A stretch of 64,000 bases of DNA. It comes from CAVQRC01 sp963715045 (lineage in GTDB: Bacteria > Planctomycetota > Planctomycetia > Pirellulales > Lacipirellulaceae). Shown one piece after another: positions 28,437 to 37,561 of the stretch. The notes beneath the pieces are model-generated. The model was not told where the DNA came from. It did no database searches and saw only the letters and a program-made list of their open reading frames with translations. Made by a program: the position numbers and the translations under genes. The stretch covers positions 186,001 to 250,000 of the forward strand of contig CAVQRC010000014.1 in NCBI GenBank assembly GCA_963715045.1, written 5' to 3'. Numbering within the stretch: the first letter of the stretch is position 1; every line of letters begins with the position of its first letter.

Positions 28437-30142
28437 ATGCAGCGGAGGGTATTTCTGAAGGGACTCGGGTCCGCGGCTTCGGCGGTCCTACTGGGGGCCC
28501 CGTCTGCGACGGCGGCCGCGGCCACTGTGGCGCCGCTACGCCAGGATCTGATTCGCCAGAACGATCTTCGTCTCAGGGAATCCCTCGCGACCCAGCAACT
28601 CGACACCCACTCGGAGTTCTACGGCGGCTTCCCCGATTCGTACGGCATTTATCACGTCGGCCGGGCGGCTCGAATTGCGAGCTTCCTGGTCGCCGGTCTG
28701 CTCTCCCCGGAGTCCAGCTACTACGAAATGCCGCACGCCGAAGAGCGGCTCGATCGGGCGATCGGTTTTCTGCGGCGGAAGCAGCACGCCGACGGCACGA
28801 TCGACCTCGTCACCACGAACTTCCACTCTCCGCCGGATACGGCGTTCGCGGTCAACCCGATCGCGGTCGCCCTGAGTTGTGTTCGCCGCAACGCAGCCGA
28901 TCGCCTGAAGTACTTTCAGCAACTCGCCACCGAGTTCCTCGAGGCAGCCGCCGGGGCCCTCATCAACGGTGGGGTCCACACCCCCAACCATCGCTGGGTC
29001 GTGTGCCGGTGCTGGCTCGGATCCACGCGCTGATGCCCGACCCGCGACTCGTCGAGCGGATCGACACGTGGCTCGCCGAGGGCATCGACATCGACGCCGA
29101 CGGCCAATACACCGAGCGGAGCACGTCGGTCTACAGCCCGGTCGTGAATCGTTGCTTCATGACCCTCGCCCGGCTGCTCGACCGCCCCCAGCTCTACGAA
29201 CCGGTCCGCAGGAATCTCGAGCTGACTCAATACCTCGTCCGTCCCGATGGCGAACTCGTGACCGAGGCCTCACGCCGCCAGGATCAGTATCTTCGCAGAG
29301 ACGCCGCCCGTTACTGGTTCTCGTACCGCACCATGGCGATACGCGATCGCGATCCGGCGTTCGCAGCCATGGCACAGTTCATCGAACAGACCGCCGGCCG
29401 CGAGAAGCTGTTCCACGAGCTGATTCACGTGATCGAAGATCCCGCTGCGCTGGCCGAGCCGAAGGTGGTCACCGCAGTGCCGACTAACTATGAACGCTCG
29501 TTTCCGGGTTCCCGACTCATCCGCATTCGCCGCGGACGAATCGACGCCTCGATCGTCGGTGAGAACACGACGTTTTTCGTACTCCACCGGGGAGCGGCGG
29601 TGCTCGAAGCGGTTCGATTCGCATCGGCATTTTTCGGCAAAGGTCAGTTTGCGGCCGATGAATTCGTGCGTTCCGAAGACGGCTATCGGTTGACCCAGCA
29701 CTTGCGTGGACCCTATTTCCAGCCGCTGGCGAGCGAGAAGGTGAGCGGTGACGGCGTCTGGACTGCGATGCCTCACGATCGCCGCGAAGAGAGCGAAGTG
29801 CAGCACCTGATGTCGCAAGTGACCGTACGCGAGTTGCAGCCGGGGCAGTTTGAATTGGATATTGAGATCGATGGCACCGATCACGTGCCGGTCGCCATAG
29901 AAATGTCGTTTCGACCGGGCGGTGAGCTGGTCGGCGCGACACCGCTCGAAGATTCGGACGATACGTTCCTCGCCGATCCGGAAGGCGGAAGCTATCGCGT
30001 CGGCGAAGACGCGATTCACTTCAGCGGTGGCCCACGGGATCATCGCTGGACCCAGCTCCGCGGCGCTGCCGAGAAGCGTCCAGGGCTGAGCGTGTACTAC
30101 ACCGGCTTCACGCCACTGAAGTTCACGCTCTCACTGTCGTGA
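28437..30142 (+). CDS. TAT-exported hypothetical protein, possibly an alpha/alpha-toroid polysaccharide lyase, frameshifted
   Basis: About 567 aa after correcting an indel near 29005. The start MQRRVFLKGLGSAASAVLLG is a twin-arginine signal (QRRVFLKG). The first half is helical, with repeated hairpins (HADGTIDLVTTNFHSPPDT, PNHRWVVCR, RSTSVYSPVVNRCFMTLARL), suggesting an alpha/alpha toroid; the second half is beta-rich (RIRRGRIDASIVGENTTFF, FFGKGQFAADEF), as in heparinase or chondroitinase-like lyases. This fold assignment is an inference and no catalytic residues could be confirmed. It is followed by an intrinsic terminator within a MITE-like unit. Confidence 0.65.
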
Positions 30143-30147
30143 TCTTC

Positions 30148-30327
30148 GGAGTGCGGTAACTTGTTACCGCTTTGTCTTTTCGCGAGCTGGCCGCGCGGGC
30201 CGAAAGCTCCCCGCTGGAACGGTGTGACTCTCGAACGCGGCGAGGGTGTCAGCCACTCGAGACGCCCGCGAAAGCATGTCAGCCCGAGGTGGTGCGTATG
30301 AAAGCGATGATGAATCACCGCACTCCA
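30148..30327. repeat. 180-bp MITE-like element with ~28-bp terminal inverted repeats
   Basis: The left end GGAGTGCGGTAACTTGTTAC (from 30148) and the right end read on the minus strand from 30327, GGAGTGCGGTGATTCATCAT, match at most positions, and both continue CGCTTT. The element lies exactly between two convergent genes and encodes no protein. It looks like a non-autonomous or domesticated mobile repeat. Confidence 0.6.
30153..30180 (+). terminator. Rho-independent terminator
   Basis: GCGGTAAC-TT-GTTACCGC (perfect 8-bp stem) followed by TTTGTCTTTT, 10 bp after the stop of the TAT-exported protein gene. It is also the left end of the MITE-like element. Confidence 0.75.
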
Positions 30328-30340
30328 CAGCCCATCGCGT

Positions 30341-31396
30341 CTAGAACTCTGCCGCGTCGATGACCTGGGCGTCGCCCGAAGCACACAGCCGTTGCCAGGT
30401 GCGATACTCGAGCGGGTCGGGTTCCCACTGGGCCCCCTTATCGATGAACTCGCTGATGAACCGGACAGATCCGTCAGCCATGCCTACGTACGCCCCGCCG
30501 GTATGCGTGCTGCGGACCCCGGCCTGCACATTGCCGATGTCGTCGCAGCCCATGCATTCGTCAAGCAGCTTCTCCTCGGTCACGTCGCGTTCGATCTTCG
30601 CGCACCCCAGGATGCTGTCCGAGCCGTCAAAGCAGGCATTGGGGCCGATCGCGTTGTCGGTGCCGTGTCCCCACAGACTGCTGGCCCCCGGGCCGCCGAG
30701 GGCCCACGTTCCACGCGGGTCGCTTTCAGAGAGTCCCGCGCGAACTTCGGCAATGGCAATGGTCAGCGAGGTGCCATCTGTAATCTGCGCGATGCTGATA
30801 CTCGAATTGACTCCCATGATCCCGCGGGTCTGCGGGTCGCGCCACAGACGAGCCTCGGGGCCGGCTGCGTCTCGCGTCGAGCGACTCATGAATCCGAGAG
30901 AACCGTTCGCGGCGTAGTTTCCACGGGCCCAATTATCTCCTTCGTTAGAGCGTCGTCCCGCAAACAGGCTCTGCTGGTTATACGTGTCGGACGGGCACAG
31001 CATCGACTCGACCGTCGTGCCGCGCGTCTGGCGATTGATCGGATCGGAAACCGGGACGGTGAAGTCGAATGCGTCAAACAGGCTCTGCTCCTCGATGAAG
31101 GGCAGAATCGTAACGACCCAGTTCGCCAGGTGGACCGTCGAACTGGACGGATTATTCATCCCTCTGTCGTCGAACTGGGTGCTGGGCGGAAACACTTTCA
31201 TGGCCGAGTGGTAATTCTGCAGCGCCAGCCCGAGCTGCTTGACGTTGTTCTGACACTGCGAGCGCCGTGCCGCTTCGCGGGCCGATTGCACTGCCGGCAG
31301 CAACAGGGCTACGAGAATCCCGATGATCGCGATCACGACCAGCAACTCCACGAGCGTAAACGCGTGCCGAATCACTCGACTGTTATTCGCACTCAT
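30341..31396 (-). CDS. DUF1559 pseudopilin-like secreted protein
   Basis: 351 aa, intact. The start MSANNSRVIRH precedes AFTLVELLVVIAIIGILV, with Ala rather than Gly at the cleavage position. Then QNNVKQLGLALQNYHSA, LPFIEEQSLFDAFDF, ITDGTSLTIAIAE and the C-terminal HTGGAYVGMADGSVRF. Its ATG overlaps the TGA of the upstream lipoprotein gene (ATGA), so translation is probably coupled. Confidence 0.94.
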   Translation of the reverse strand: MSANNSRVIRHAFTLVELLVVIAIIGILVALLLPAVQSAREAARRSQCQNNVKQLGLALQNYHSAMKVFPPSTQFDDRGMNNPSSSTVHLANWVVTILPFIEEQSLFDAFDFTVPVSDPINRQTRGTTVESMLCPSDTYNQQSLFAGRRSNEGDNWARGNYAANGSLGFMSRSTRDAAGPEARLWRDPQTRGIMGVNSSISIAQITDGTSLTIAIAEVRAGLSESDPRGTWALGGPGASSLWGHGTDNAIGPNACFDGSDSILGCAKIERDVTEEKLLDECMGCDDIGNVQAGVRSTHTGGAYVGMADGSVRFISEFIDKGAQWEPDPLEYRTWQRLCASGDAQVIDAAEF

Positions 31397-31872
31397 TGCT
31401 TGCTCACTTTGATTTCAATGAATTGGTTTTTGGAGTCGACATCGATTTGAAGCGGTGTCGTGGCCAGCTTTCGGTAACGGGGCGGTACCGCATTATTGGG
31501 CGTCGCCAAGCCATCGGGACCTTCAGCGAAGGAGACCACGACTACCTGGTATTTGCCTTTGACAAGACCGTCGTTCTTGCGGCGGCTGGTCACGCCTGCG
31601 AAGGTGCCATCGGCCACGTTGACTTGCGTTTGTCCCGAAGGTGCGACCATCTTTCCTTCGCGCTTGGCTTCGATCGGAGTAAATGTCACGAGCATACTTT
31701 GGGCCGGAATCAGGCTCCCGTCTTCGTACGTCACCTTCCCCTCGACCGGCAGAAGATCGAACGGATTGTCGGAGCCGCAGCCGGCCACGAAGAAAAGAAT
31801 CGGCAGCAGCGCCCACAGGGCTGTTCGCGGGACGCCGCCCTCGGTCCTCTTGTTGATGCCAGCGTGGATCAT
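31393..31872 (-). CDS. Small lipoprotein coupled to DUF1559
   Basis: 159 aa. Signal segment ALWALLPILFFVAGC with a clear lipobox VAGC. The mature region is beta-rich (LLPVEGKVTYEDGSLIP, GTFAGVTSRRKNDGLVKGKY, KYQVVVVSF), the regulatory-like fold of planctomycete surface lipoproteins. Its stop overlaps the next gene's start by four bases. Likely anchored in a membrane with its DUF1559 partner; function unknown. Confidence 0.85.
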   Translation of the reverse strand: MIHAGINKRTEGGVPRTALWALLPILFFVAGCGSDNPFDLLPVEGKVTYEDGSLIPAQSMLVTFTPIEAKREGKMVAPSGQTQVNVADGTFAGVTSRRKNDGLVKGKYQVVVVSFAEGPDGLATPNNAVPPRYRKLATTPLQIDVDSKNQFIEIKVSKQ

Positions 31873-31879
31873 ACAACGA

Positions 31880-31962
31880 AAAACCTATCCCAAAGTCTCA
31901 ATGAAGCTAATTCCACTGGGCCGGGAAATCCGGTCACTGATAGCACTTCTGGAATCGGCTCC
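31880..31962. repeat. Copy of the ~80-bp imperfect inverted-repeat element
   Basis: Begins AAACCTATCCCAAAGTCTCA and ends GGAATCGGCTCC, like the element at 15580-15659 with a diverged centre (CTGGGCCGGGAAATCCGGTC). It lies just upstream of the lipoprotein gene start. Confidence 0.6.
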
Positions 31963-32530
31963 AAACTCGGAGACGCGATTTCACCGCAACCGCGTCAAGA
32001 TAGTGTATCGACCGGCCGGCGTAAACTCATCGCATCTACCGGCGGAATCGGCTTAGTGCTTGCTCTTTGCATACCGCGAGTCCCTTGCCGCCTCGTGAGC
32101 AAACGCTTCGACTCGGATCCCGCCTGCGAAGCCTGAAGGGGACGCCCTGCAGACGATTCGGCCGGAGTGAAAAGAGCCACCAGGCAATTTCACCAAATCG
32201 TTGCGTGCTCTGCGTAACGGCGTTTATGCCCGCCTTCCTTCCCCGTCGCTGACCCTGGTGTGTTCTCCCAGTTGTGGCCTCGTGTTCGACCAGACGTTCC
32301 GCAGCTCCCTGGTCGATGTGCAAAGTGTCGTGCCAGGCGGATTCGCGAAATGCGCTCGTTTAGAAGACTGATTGCTGCAGCGCTTCCGTGCCCACCACTC
32401 CGATTGCATGCCGGTGGCGTTTTGCAGCTGAAATTCCTTGACTTTTGCTGGATCGACCACTACGGTACGTCGTTTGCAACTTTCGCCCCCGTTCCTGAGT
32501 TCTTCTTCCTTCTATGCCCCGAGGTGCCCA
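31963..32530. other. Intergenic region upstream of the PEP-CTERM gene
   Basis: About 570 bp without a convincing gene. Short frames overlap on both strands but lack starts and motifs. It should hold promoters for the divergent lipoprotein/DUF1559 pair and the PEP-CTERM gene; no box could be fixed by eye. Confidence 0.5.
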
Positions 32531-33700
32531 ATGATGCCCAAGTTCCTGAGTTCCGTTCTCACGGTGTCCGCTGTTGCGGCGCTGGTCTCGTCGTCGTCGG
32601 CGGTCACCGTCCAAACTGCTGGCAACGTGTTCAACGGCCGCTCTTATCTGTATGTCGAAGCCGAAGACTACGCGATGCTGGGCGACGATCCCGATGACAA
32701 CGGGTTTAAAATTGTGAGTAAGGAGAGTCCGATTGTGTCTTCCCAAGGCGTGGACATTCTCCCGGCAACTTCGAACGTCTCGGGAACGGCCTTGCTCGAT
32801 GACATTGGCGGTGGGCAACTAAGTGACACGGCTCTGTATGAGGTGCAGTTTTCGACCGCTGGAACCTATCAGTTCTACACCCGCCACTCCATCTACGACA
32901 GCAATGGGAACGACAGCATTCGTGATGAGGACTCGCTCTTCGTCTCACCTGCCTTCAATTTGAATTCATCCAGCGATTGGGACGGCTTCGTTGGATTGGA
33001 GTTTAACGACGCGATCGGCGAGATACCTGAGATCGGAGGCCCGCTTGATCCATTCGGCTTCGAAGAGTCGACCGGCGACTCGAATAAAGAGGGCTGGTTT
33101 GCCATTTACGATTGGGGAATCAAGAGTGGTGGTGAACTGATTTTCGACCAAACGGTCAGCGGTGGAAATTGGGAAGGCCAGTTCCATTGGTACAACCGCC
33201 CGGCCTACATCGCAGCTACTTCGAGTGGTGGTTACCAGGACGAATACGGCTTCAAGACGCAGTTCGAGGTCAGCGAAGAGCAGGTGGGCCAAACGCTCAC
33301 ATTCGAGATTTCCACTCGTGAGGCATACGGTGTGTTTGACGGCTTTCTGTTTATTCAGGATGACGATCTCAACTTGCTGGACGAGTACACGCAGGAAGAC
33401 GTCGATGCCATTCTTCTGGATGTGGGTACCCCCATCCCAGGCGACTTCGACAAGAACGGTGCCGTAGACGGGAGTGATTTCCTCGCCTGGCAGGCCAATT
33501 TCGGCCTCACCGAAGGGGGCACGCAGGCCCAGGGCGATGCCGACGGTAACGGCACGGTCGACGGCAACGACTTCCTCATCTGGCAGGCCAACTTTGGTAC
33601 GGGAGCCGGTGGCGGCAGTGCCGCGGTCCCCGAACCCGCTTCGCTGCTGATGCTCACGCTGGCCGCTGCCCTGGCCGGGATGAGACGCAACCGTCGCTAG
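32531..33700 (+). CDS. PEP-CTERM secreted protein with dockerin-like repeats
   Basis: 389 aa from the ATG at 32531, with GAGGTG seven bases upstream. The signal peptide is MMPKFLSSVLTVSAVAALVS. The body is an acidic beta-rich domain (YLYVEAEDYAMLGDD, GTYQFYTRHSIYD), possibly a CBM6-like sugar-binding module (the VEAEDY start is typical; inference). Near the C-terminus are two dockerin type I-like calcium loops, GDFDKNGAVDGSDFLAWQ and GDADGNGTVDGNDFLIWQ. It ends with VPEPASLLMLTLAAALAGM followed by RRNRR, the PEP-CTERM sorting signal. Surface-located protein sorted by an exosortase encoded elsewhere. A terminator follows. Confidence 0.9.
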   Translation: MMPKFLSSVLTVSAVAALVSSSSAVTVQTAGNVFNGRSYLYVEAEDYAMLGDDPDDNGFKIVSKESPIVSSQGVDILPATSNVSGTALLDDIGGGQLSDTALYEVQFSTAGTYQFYTRHSIYDSNGNDSIRDEDSLFVSPAFNLNSSSDWDGFVGLEFNDAIGEIPEIGGPLDPFGFEESTGDSNKEGWFAIYDWGIKSGGELIFDQTVSGGNWEGQFHWYNRPAYIAATSSGGYQDEYGFKTQFEVSEEQVGQTLTFEISTREAYGVFDGFLFIQDDDLNLLDEYTQEDVDAILLDVGTPIPGDFDKNGAVDGSDFLAWQANFGLTEGGTQAQGDADGNGTVDGNDFLIWQANFGTGAGGGSAAVPEPASLLMLTLAAALAGMRRNRR

Positions 33701-33744
33701 CTTGTGGCGGCCGATCGAGCTGAACGAGCCAACTTAACCAGATG

Positions 33745-33780
33745 CCCTGATCCGCCGCCATTGGCGGGTCAGGGTTTTTT
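33745..33780 (+). terminator. Rho-independent terminator after the PEP-CTERM gene
   Basis: Stem CCCTGATCCGCC / GGCGGGTCAGGG with a six-base loop and a run of six T residues, 44 bp after the stop. Confidence 0.9.
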
Positions 33781-33820
33781 CTTGTCCAGGGGTCGTCGGG
33801 AGGCGTCGGAACCGGGGGAT

Positions 33821-34008
33821 GGCGGGGCCCGATGGGGGCGGTGGACCGTGGACGGCGATCGAGTGGCCAGATCCCAGACAGCTTCCGAACTGCGCCGATG
33901 CCATCGGCGACGGCTGTATGGCGGGGCCCGATGGGGGCGGTGGACCGTGGACGGCGATCGAGTGGCCAGATCCCAGACAGCTTCCGAACTGCGCCGATGC
34001 CATCGGCG
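33821..34008. repeat. Exact 99-bp tandem duplication
   Basis: The block starting GGCGGGGCCCGATGGGGGCG at 33821 is repeated from 33920, identical through 34008 as far as compared. Non-coding; it lies between the terminator and the next DUF1559 gene. Confidence 0.85.
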
Positions 34009-34128
34009 GTTTTACACCCTGCTGAAATTGAGAGGCTGGGCTGTCTGATTGCGACGTTTGGAAGATCGCGGTACGCTCTGAGGGCTACGAAATCACACCC
34101 TGCTCTCGCGCTGAAAGAGGCTAACTCA

Positions 34129-35107
34129 ATGGAGAGACGCCAGAAGTCTGGCTACGCGGAACGCGGGTTTACGCTGGTCGAGCTGTTGGTGGTCATTGCG
34201 ATCATCGGCGTCCTCGTGGCCTTGTTGCTGCCCGCCGTTCAGGCCGCTCGCGAGGCGGCCCGACGGATGAGCTGTGCCAACAACCTTCGCCAGCTTGGGC
34301 TGGCGCTGCAGAATCACCATGATGCCCAGAGTGGTTTTCCTCCTGGAGTTGTCAACGAAGGTGGCGTGTTATTTCGCTACCCCCGTGTCACCTGGATGAT
34401 GCACACGTTTCCGTACCTCGAGGAAGGATCCTTGTTCGCCGCGTTCGATCTCGATGCCCCGGCCGGCTGCGGGGGTGCAATCTGGATGCATACGTCAAAT
34501 TACGCGGCCGTCAGCCAGCCGGTTGAGATCCTGAAATGCCCGAGTGACGGTCAGGCAGGGCCGGTGCACAACCACCCCGACTGCGGTGGTCAGGTTGCCC
34601 GCGGAAACTTCGCGGGGTTCTTCGGCAATGTGAACATGGGCGCGGCCGTTGCCGAAAACGACCCATTGCATCTGGCCGCTCCGTTCAAGATGAATACGCC
34701 GATCAAGATCGCCAACATGACCGACGGAACGAGTCACTCGATGATGGTCGGTGAGATCCTCACCGGAGTTTCCGGCAACGACTACGAGTATCGCGGCGTC
34801 CACTGGTACGACCACGTCGGGACAAGCCAGATCTTCACCGCGAACCCTCCGAACAGCACGGTGCCGGATCTTCTCTTTCCGGCCTGGTGCCGAAGAGGCA
34901 TCGACCGACCCGACCTGAACCTGCCGTGCCGCCCGGGTAATGGCAATGGCGAGAACAACATGGCCGGCCGCTCGTAGCAGCCACCCAGGCGGAGTGCACG
35001 TCGCCATGGGCGATGTGTCTGTGCACTTCATCACCGACAGCGTCGACTTGACGGTCTGGCAGGCGCTGGGGTCGATCGCCGGCGGCGAAGCGGTCGAGAT
35101 GCCGTGA
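34129..35107 (+). CDS. DUF1559 pseudopilin-like secreted protein, frameshifted at the C-terminus
   Basis: About 325 aa. The start MERRQKSGYAER precedes GFTLVELLVVIAIIGVLV. NNLRQLGLALQNHHDA, FPYLEEGSLFAAFD, CPSDGQAG and MTDGTSHSMMVGE follow. One extra base near 34965 creates an early stop; in the next frame the protein continues SSHPGGVHVAMGDVSVHF, the C-terminal H-x9-D box (D-V here), and ends VEMP at 35107. No lipoprotein neighbour; a DNA glycosylase gene follows. Confidence 0.88.
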
Positions 35108-35148
35108 AGTAGGGGGCAGGGGTCGGGGGTCGGGGGTCAGGATGCCCA

Positions 35149-35187
35149 TTCGCCTATCTGCCTATTCGCCTATCTGCCTATCTGCCT
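35149..35187. repeat. Simple repeat TTCGCCTATCTGCCTA
   Basis: Alternating ATTCGCCTATCTGCCT units immediately before the glycosylase start codon. It may include the 5' leader of that gene. Confidence 0.75.
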
Positions 35188-35190
35188 TCC

Positions 35191-35703
35191 ATGCCCACGA
35201 TTCAGAGTTTTGCGCCGATTGCCCGTCGTGACGCCGTGGTGCTTATCCTTGGCACGGTGCCCAGCCGGGCTTCGCTGGCTGCCGGGCAGTTCTATGGTCA
35301 TCCGCAGAACGCGTTCTGGAAGATCATGGGTGAATTGTTCGATGCCGGTCGCGAAGTTCCCTACGCCGAGCGTCAACGGCGGCTGAAGCGGCAGCGGGTG
35401 GCGGTCTGGGATGTGCTTCGCGAGTGCGAACGCGAAGGGAGCCTCGACAGTGCGATTGTTGCCGCCAGCGAAGTGCCCAACGACTTCGTCACGTTCTTCG
35501 CCCGGCATCGCCAGATTCGGGCCGTGTTCTTCAACGGGACCAAAGCTGAACAGACGTTCCGACGGAAAATACTCCCGGAGCTGAACGATCGTCTCGACGG
35601 GATCCACCTCGAGCGGCTACCGTCGACCAGCCCCGCCAATGCGAGCTACCGCTATGAGCAGAAGCTGGCGCGATGGCGGCGAATCCTGGTGCCACTCGAA
35701 TAA
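35191..35703 (+). CDS. DNA-deoxyinosine (hypoxanthine) glycosylase, uracil-DNA glycosylase superfamily
   Basis: 170 aa. LILGTVPSRASLAAGQFYGH (around residue 18) is the motif A region of family 6 UDG enzymes, followed by PQNAFWKIMGELF; motif 2 is LPSTSPANASY (around 148). The length fits the family (about 160-180). These enzymes excise hypoxanthine arising from adenine deamination. Cytoplasmic single gene with no evident operon. Confidence 0.88.
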   Translation: MPTIQSFAPIARRDAVVLILGTVPSRASLAAGQFYGHPQNAFWKIMGELFDAGREVPYAERQRRLKRQRVAVWDVLRECEREGSLDSAIVAASEVPNDFVTFFARHRQIRAVFFNGTKAEQTFRRKILPELNDRLDGIHLERLPSTSPANASYRYEQKLARWRRILVPLE

Positions 35704-35730
35704 GAGACAATCGCACCATCGCGACAGCCG

Positions 35731-35880
35731 TCAGCGTGCGGTCCAGCCGCCGTCAACGGTAACCAGGCTGCCGGTCATGTAACTCGAGGCCGTCGCTGGC
35801 CAGCAAAATCGCGGCGCCCTGAATCTCTTCGAGCCTCCCCCAGCGTTCGAGGGCGACGGCACCGATGATGGATTTTCGCT
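35731..35880 (-). pseudogene. C-terminal remnant of a short-chain dehydrogenase (SDR)
   Basis: On the minus strand the sequence reads ALERWGRLEEIQGAAILLAS, then after an indel SSYMTGSLVTVDGGWTAR and a stop at 35733-35731. This is the well-known C-terminus of glucose-dehydrogenase/FabG-type SDR enzymes. The rest of the gene is missing: the sequence beyond about 35880 belongs to the DUF1349 gene leader. A truncated, dead copy. Confidence 0.75.
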
Positions 35881-35963
35881 CAGTGTGGTATCATTCGTCG
35901 TCAGATTCTGGCCGCATCGGGCGGGGGACGCAATCGAGCACGCACCGCAGCCAAAACCATGTC

Positions 35964-36536
35964 ATGACAGATCGCAAACCCATCTGGTCAGCCGGGCAAT
36001 GGCTCAATCCACCCGCGGAACGGGAGCAAGTCGAGGCCACCCTTCGGTTTCGTGTCGAGCGGGCGACCGATTTCTGGCGCAAGACCCACGATGGGGGAAT
36101 TCGCGATAACGGCCACTTTCTCTTCACCCGTGTCGCGGGCGACTTTACGGCTGCCGTCAAGTTCACCGCCGATTACCGCGATCTGTACGACCAGGCGGGA
36201 CTCATGGTCCGACTCGACGAAGCCAACTGGTTGAAGTGCGGAGTGGAGTACGTCGACGGCGAACAACTCGCGAGTGTCGTCGTAACTCGCGACTGGTCGG
36301 ACTGGTCGGTGATGCCGATCGGAGATCCGTCTGAGGTCTGGTTCAAGCTGCGACGACGCGATGAGACATTCGAAATCGAGTTCGCGCTCGATGGAGAATC
36401 GTATCGCCCACTCCGACAGGCGTTTCTGACGGATGCTTCGGCGTTGGAAGTGGGAATCATGGCCTGTGCTCCCCAGGGCGGGGGATTCACCGTGATGTTC
36501 GACGACTTGCAACTCGAATCGGGCCCTGTGGCATGA
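35964..36536 (+). CDS. DUF1349 (concanavalin A-like) protein
   Basis: 190 aa from the ATG at 35964 (MTDRKPIWSAGQWLNPP). TDFWRKTHDGGIRDNGHFLF, DLYDQAGLMVRLDEANWLKC, GVEYVDG, SVVVTRDWSDWSV and VGIMACAPQGGGFTVMFDD are hallmarks of DUF1349, the yeast Ree1-like fold. No signal peptide, so probably cytoplasmic. Its TGA overlaps the ATG of a DUF1559 gene (ATGA), implying coupled translation, which is unusual for a cytoplasmic protein. Confidence 0.88.
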   Translation: MTDRKPIWSAGQWLNPPAEREQVEATLRFRVERATDFWRKTHDGGIRDNGHFLFTRVAGDFTAAVKFTADYRDLYDQAGLMVRLDEANWLKCGVEYVDGEQLASVVVTRDWSDWSVMPIGDPSEVWFKLRRRDETFEIEFALDGESYRPLRQAFLTDASALEVGIMACAPQGGGFTVMFDDLQLESGPVA

Positions 36537-37561
36537 GATTACCGATCGCATTACGAACGCAGACTCGTCATTTCGCGTGCCGCGGGCGGCCAGGTGTGGC
36601 TGCTGGCTTTACGCTCGTGGAATTGCTGGTCGTGATCGCGATTATCGGCATCCTGGTGGCACTCTTGCTGCCGGCCGTGCAGAGTGCTCGGGAATCGGCG
36701 CGGCGGATGCAGTGCATCAACAAGCTCAAGCAGATCGGTCTGGCGACCCAGAATTACCACCAGGCCCACGACGAATTGCCCCCGGGCGGGCTCAATCCGC
36801 ATCGCCAGACGTGGTATCACGCCACGCTGCCGTACGTCGAAGAAGCCGCCCTTGATGGCCAGTGGAATCCGGATCAGTTCTATTACGAGAACACGAACCG
36901 CACGATTCCGACTTCTCCGATCGATCTGGTGCACTGCCCGAGCGACGAAGCGAGTTTTTTCGACCCCCAGAGCAGCAACCCGTGGCTCACTTATTTCCGT
37001 GGCAACTACGCCTGCAACGCGGGCAATGTGGGCGTATCGGGGACGACTTCCTGGAACTTGACCGTGTTGCCGGAGCGGCAGCTCGGTGAGACCGTCATCC
37101 TCAATGGCGGCGAGCCGTTTGTGATCTCGATTGATCGTGGTTTCCGCCAGCACAGTCTGGGAGATGTGCATGATGGAACGAGTCACACGCTCGCGTTCGC
37201 GGAGTGCATTCAAGCCCGGCCCGGCACGTCGAATACGGGACTGCAGAATGTGTACGGCTTGCGAGGAGCCGTATTTCACGCCGCCTTCTGCTGGTTCACG
37301 ACATGGCTGACACCGAATTCAGCCACGCCCGATCGCAATCCGGACAGCGACGGCTGCTGCGTGCCGACGCCACGAGCGCCGTGCTTCTCGGCGACCCAGC
37401 TTGGCGGACCGGCAACGCTTGCCGCTCGCAGCTTTCATACGGGCGGCGTGAATACGTGCCTGCTCGACGGATCGGTTCACTTCTACAGCGATGCGGTCGA
37501 TTGGAGCGTCTGGCAGGCGTTGGGAACCACCCAGGGCGGAGAAGCGACCGTCGAACCATGA
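36533..37561 (+). CDS. DUF1559 pseudopilin-like secreted protein
   Basis: 342 aa, intact. The start MRLPIALRTQTRHFACRG is followed by GFTLVELLVVIAIIGILV. INKLKQIGLATQNYHQAHDE, LPYVEEAALDGQWN, HDGTSHTLAFAE and HTGGVNTCLLDGSVHFYSD complete the family pattern. Overlaps both neighbours by four bases (ATGA), giving a tight DUF1349-DUF1559-lipoprotein operon. Confidence 0.94.
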   Translation: MRLPIALRTQTRHFACRGRPGVAAGFTLVELLVVIAIIGILVALLLPAVQSARESARRMQCINKLKQIGLATQNYHQAHDELPPGGLNPHRQTWYHATLPYVEEAALDGQWNPDQFYYENTNRTIPTSPIDLVHCPSDEASFFDPQSSNPWLTYFRGNYACNAGNVGVSGTTSWNLTVLPERQLGETVILNGGEPFVISIDRGFRQHSLGDVHDGTSHTLAFAECIQARPGTSNTGLQNVYGLRGAVFHAAFCWFTTWLTPNSATPDRNPDSDGCCVPTPRAPCFSATQLGGPATLAARSFHTGGVNTCLLDGSVHFYSDAVDWSVWQALGTTQGGEATVEP

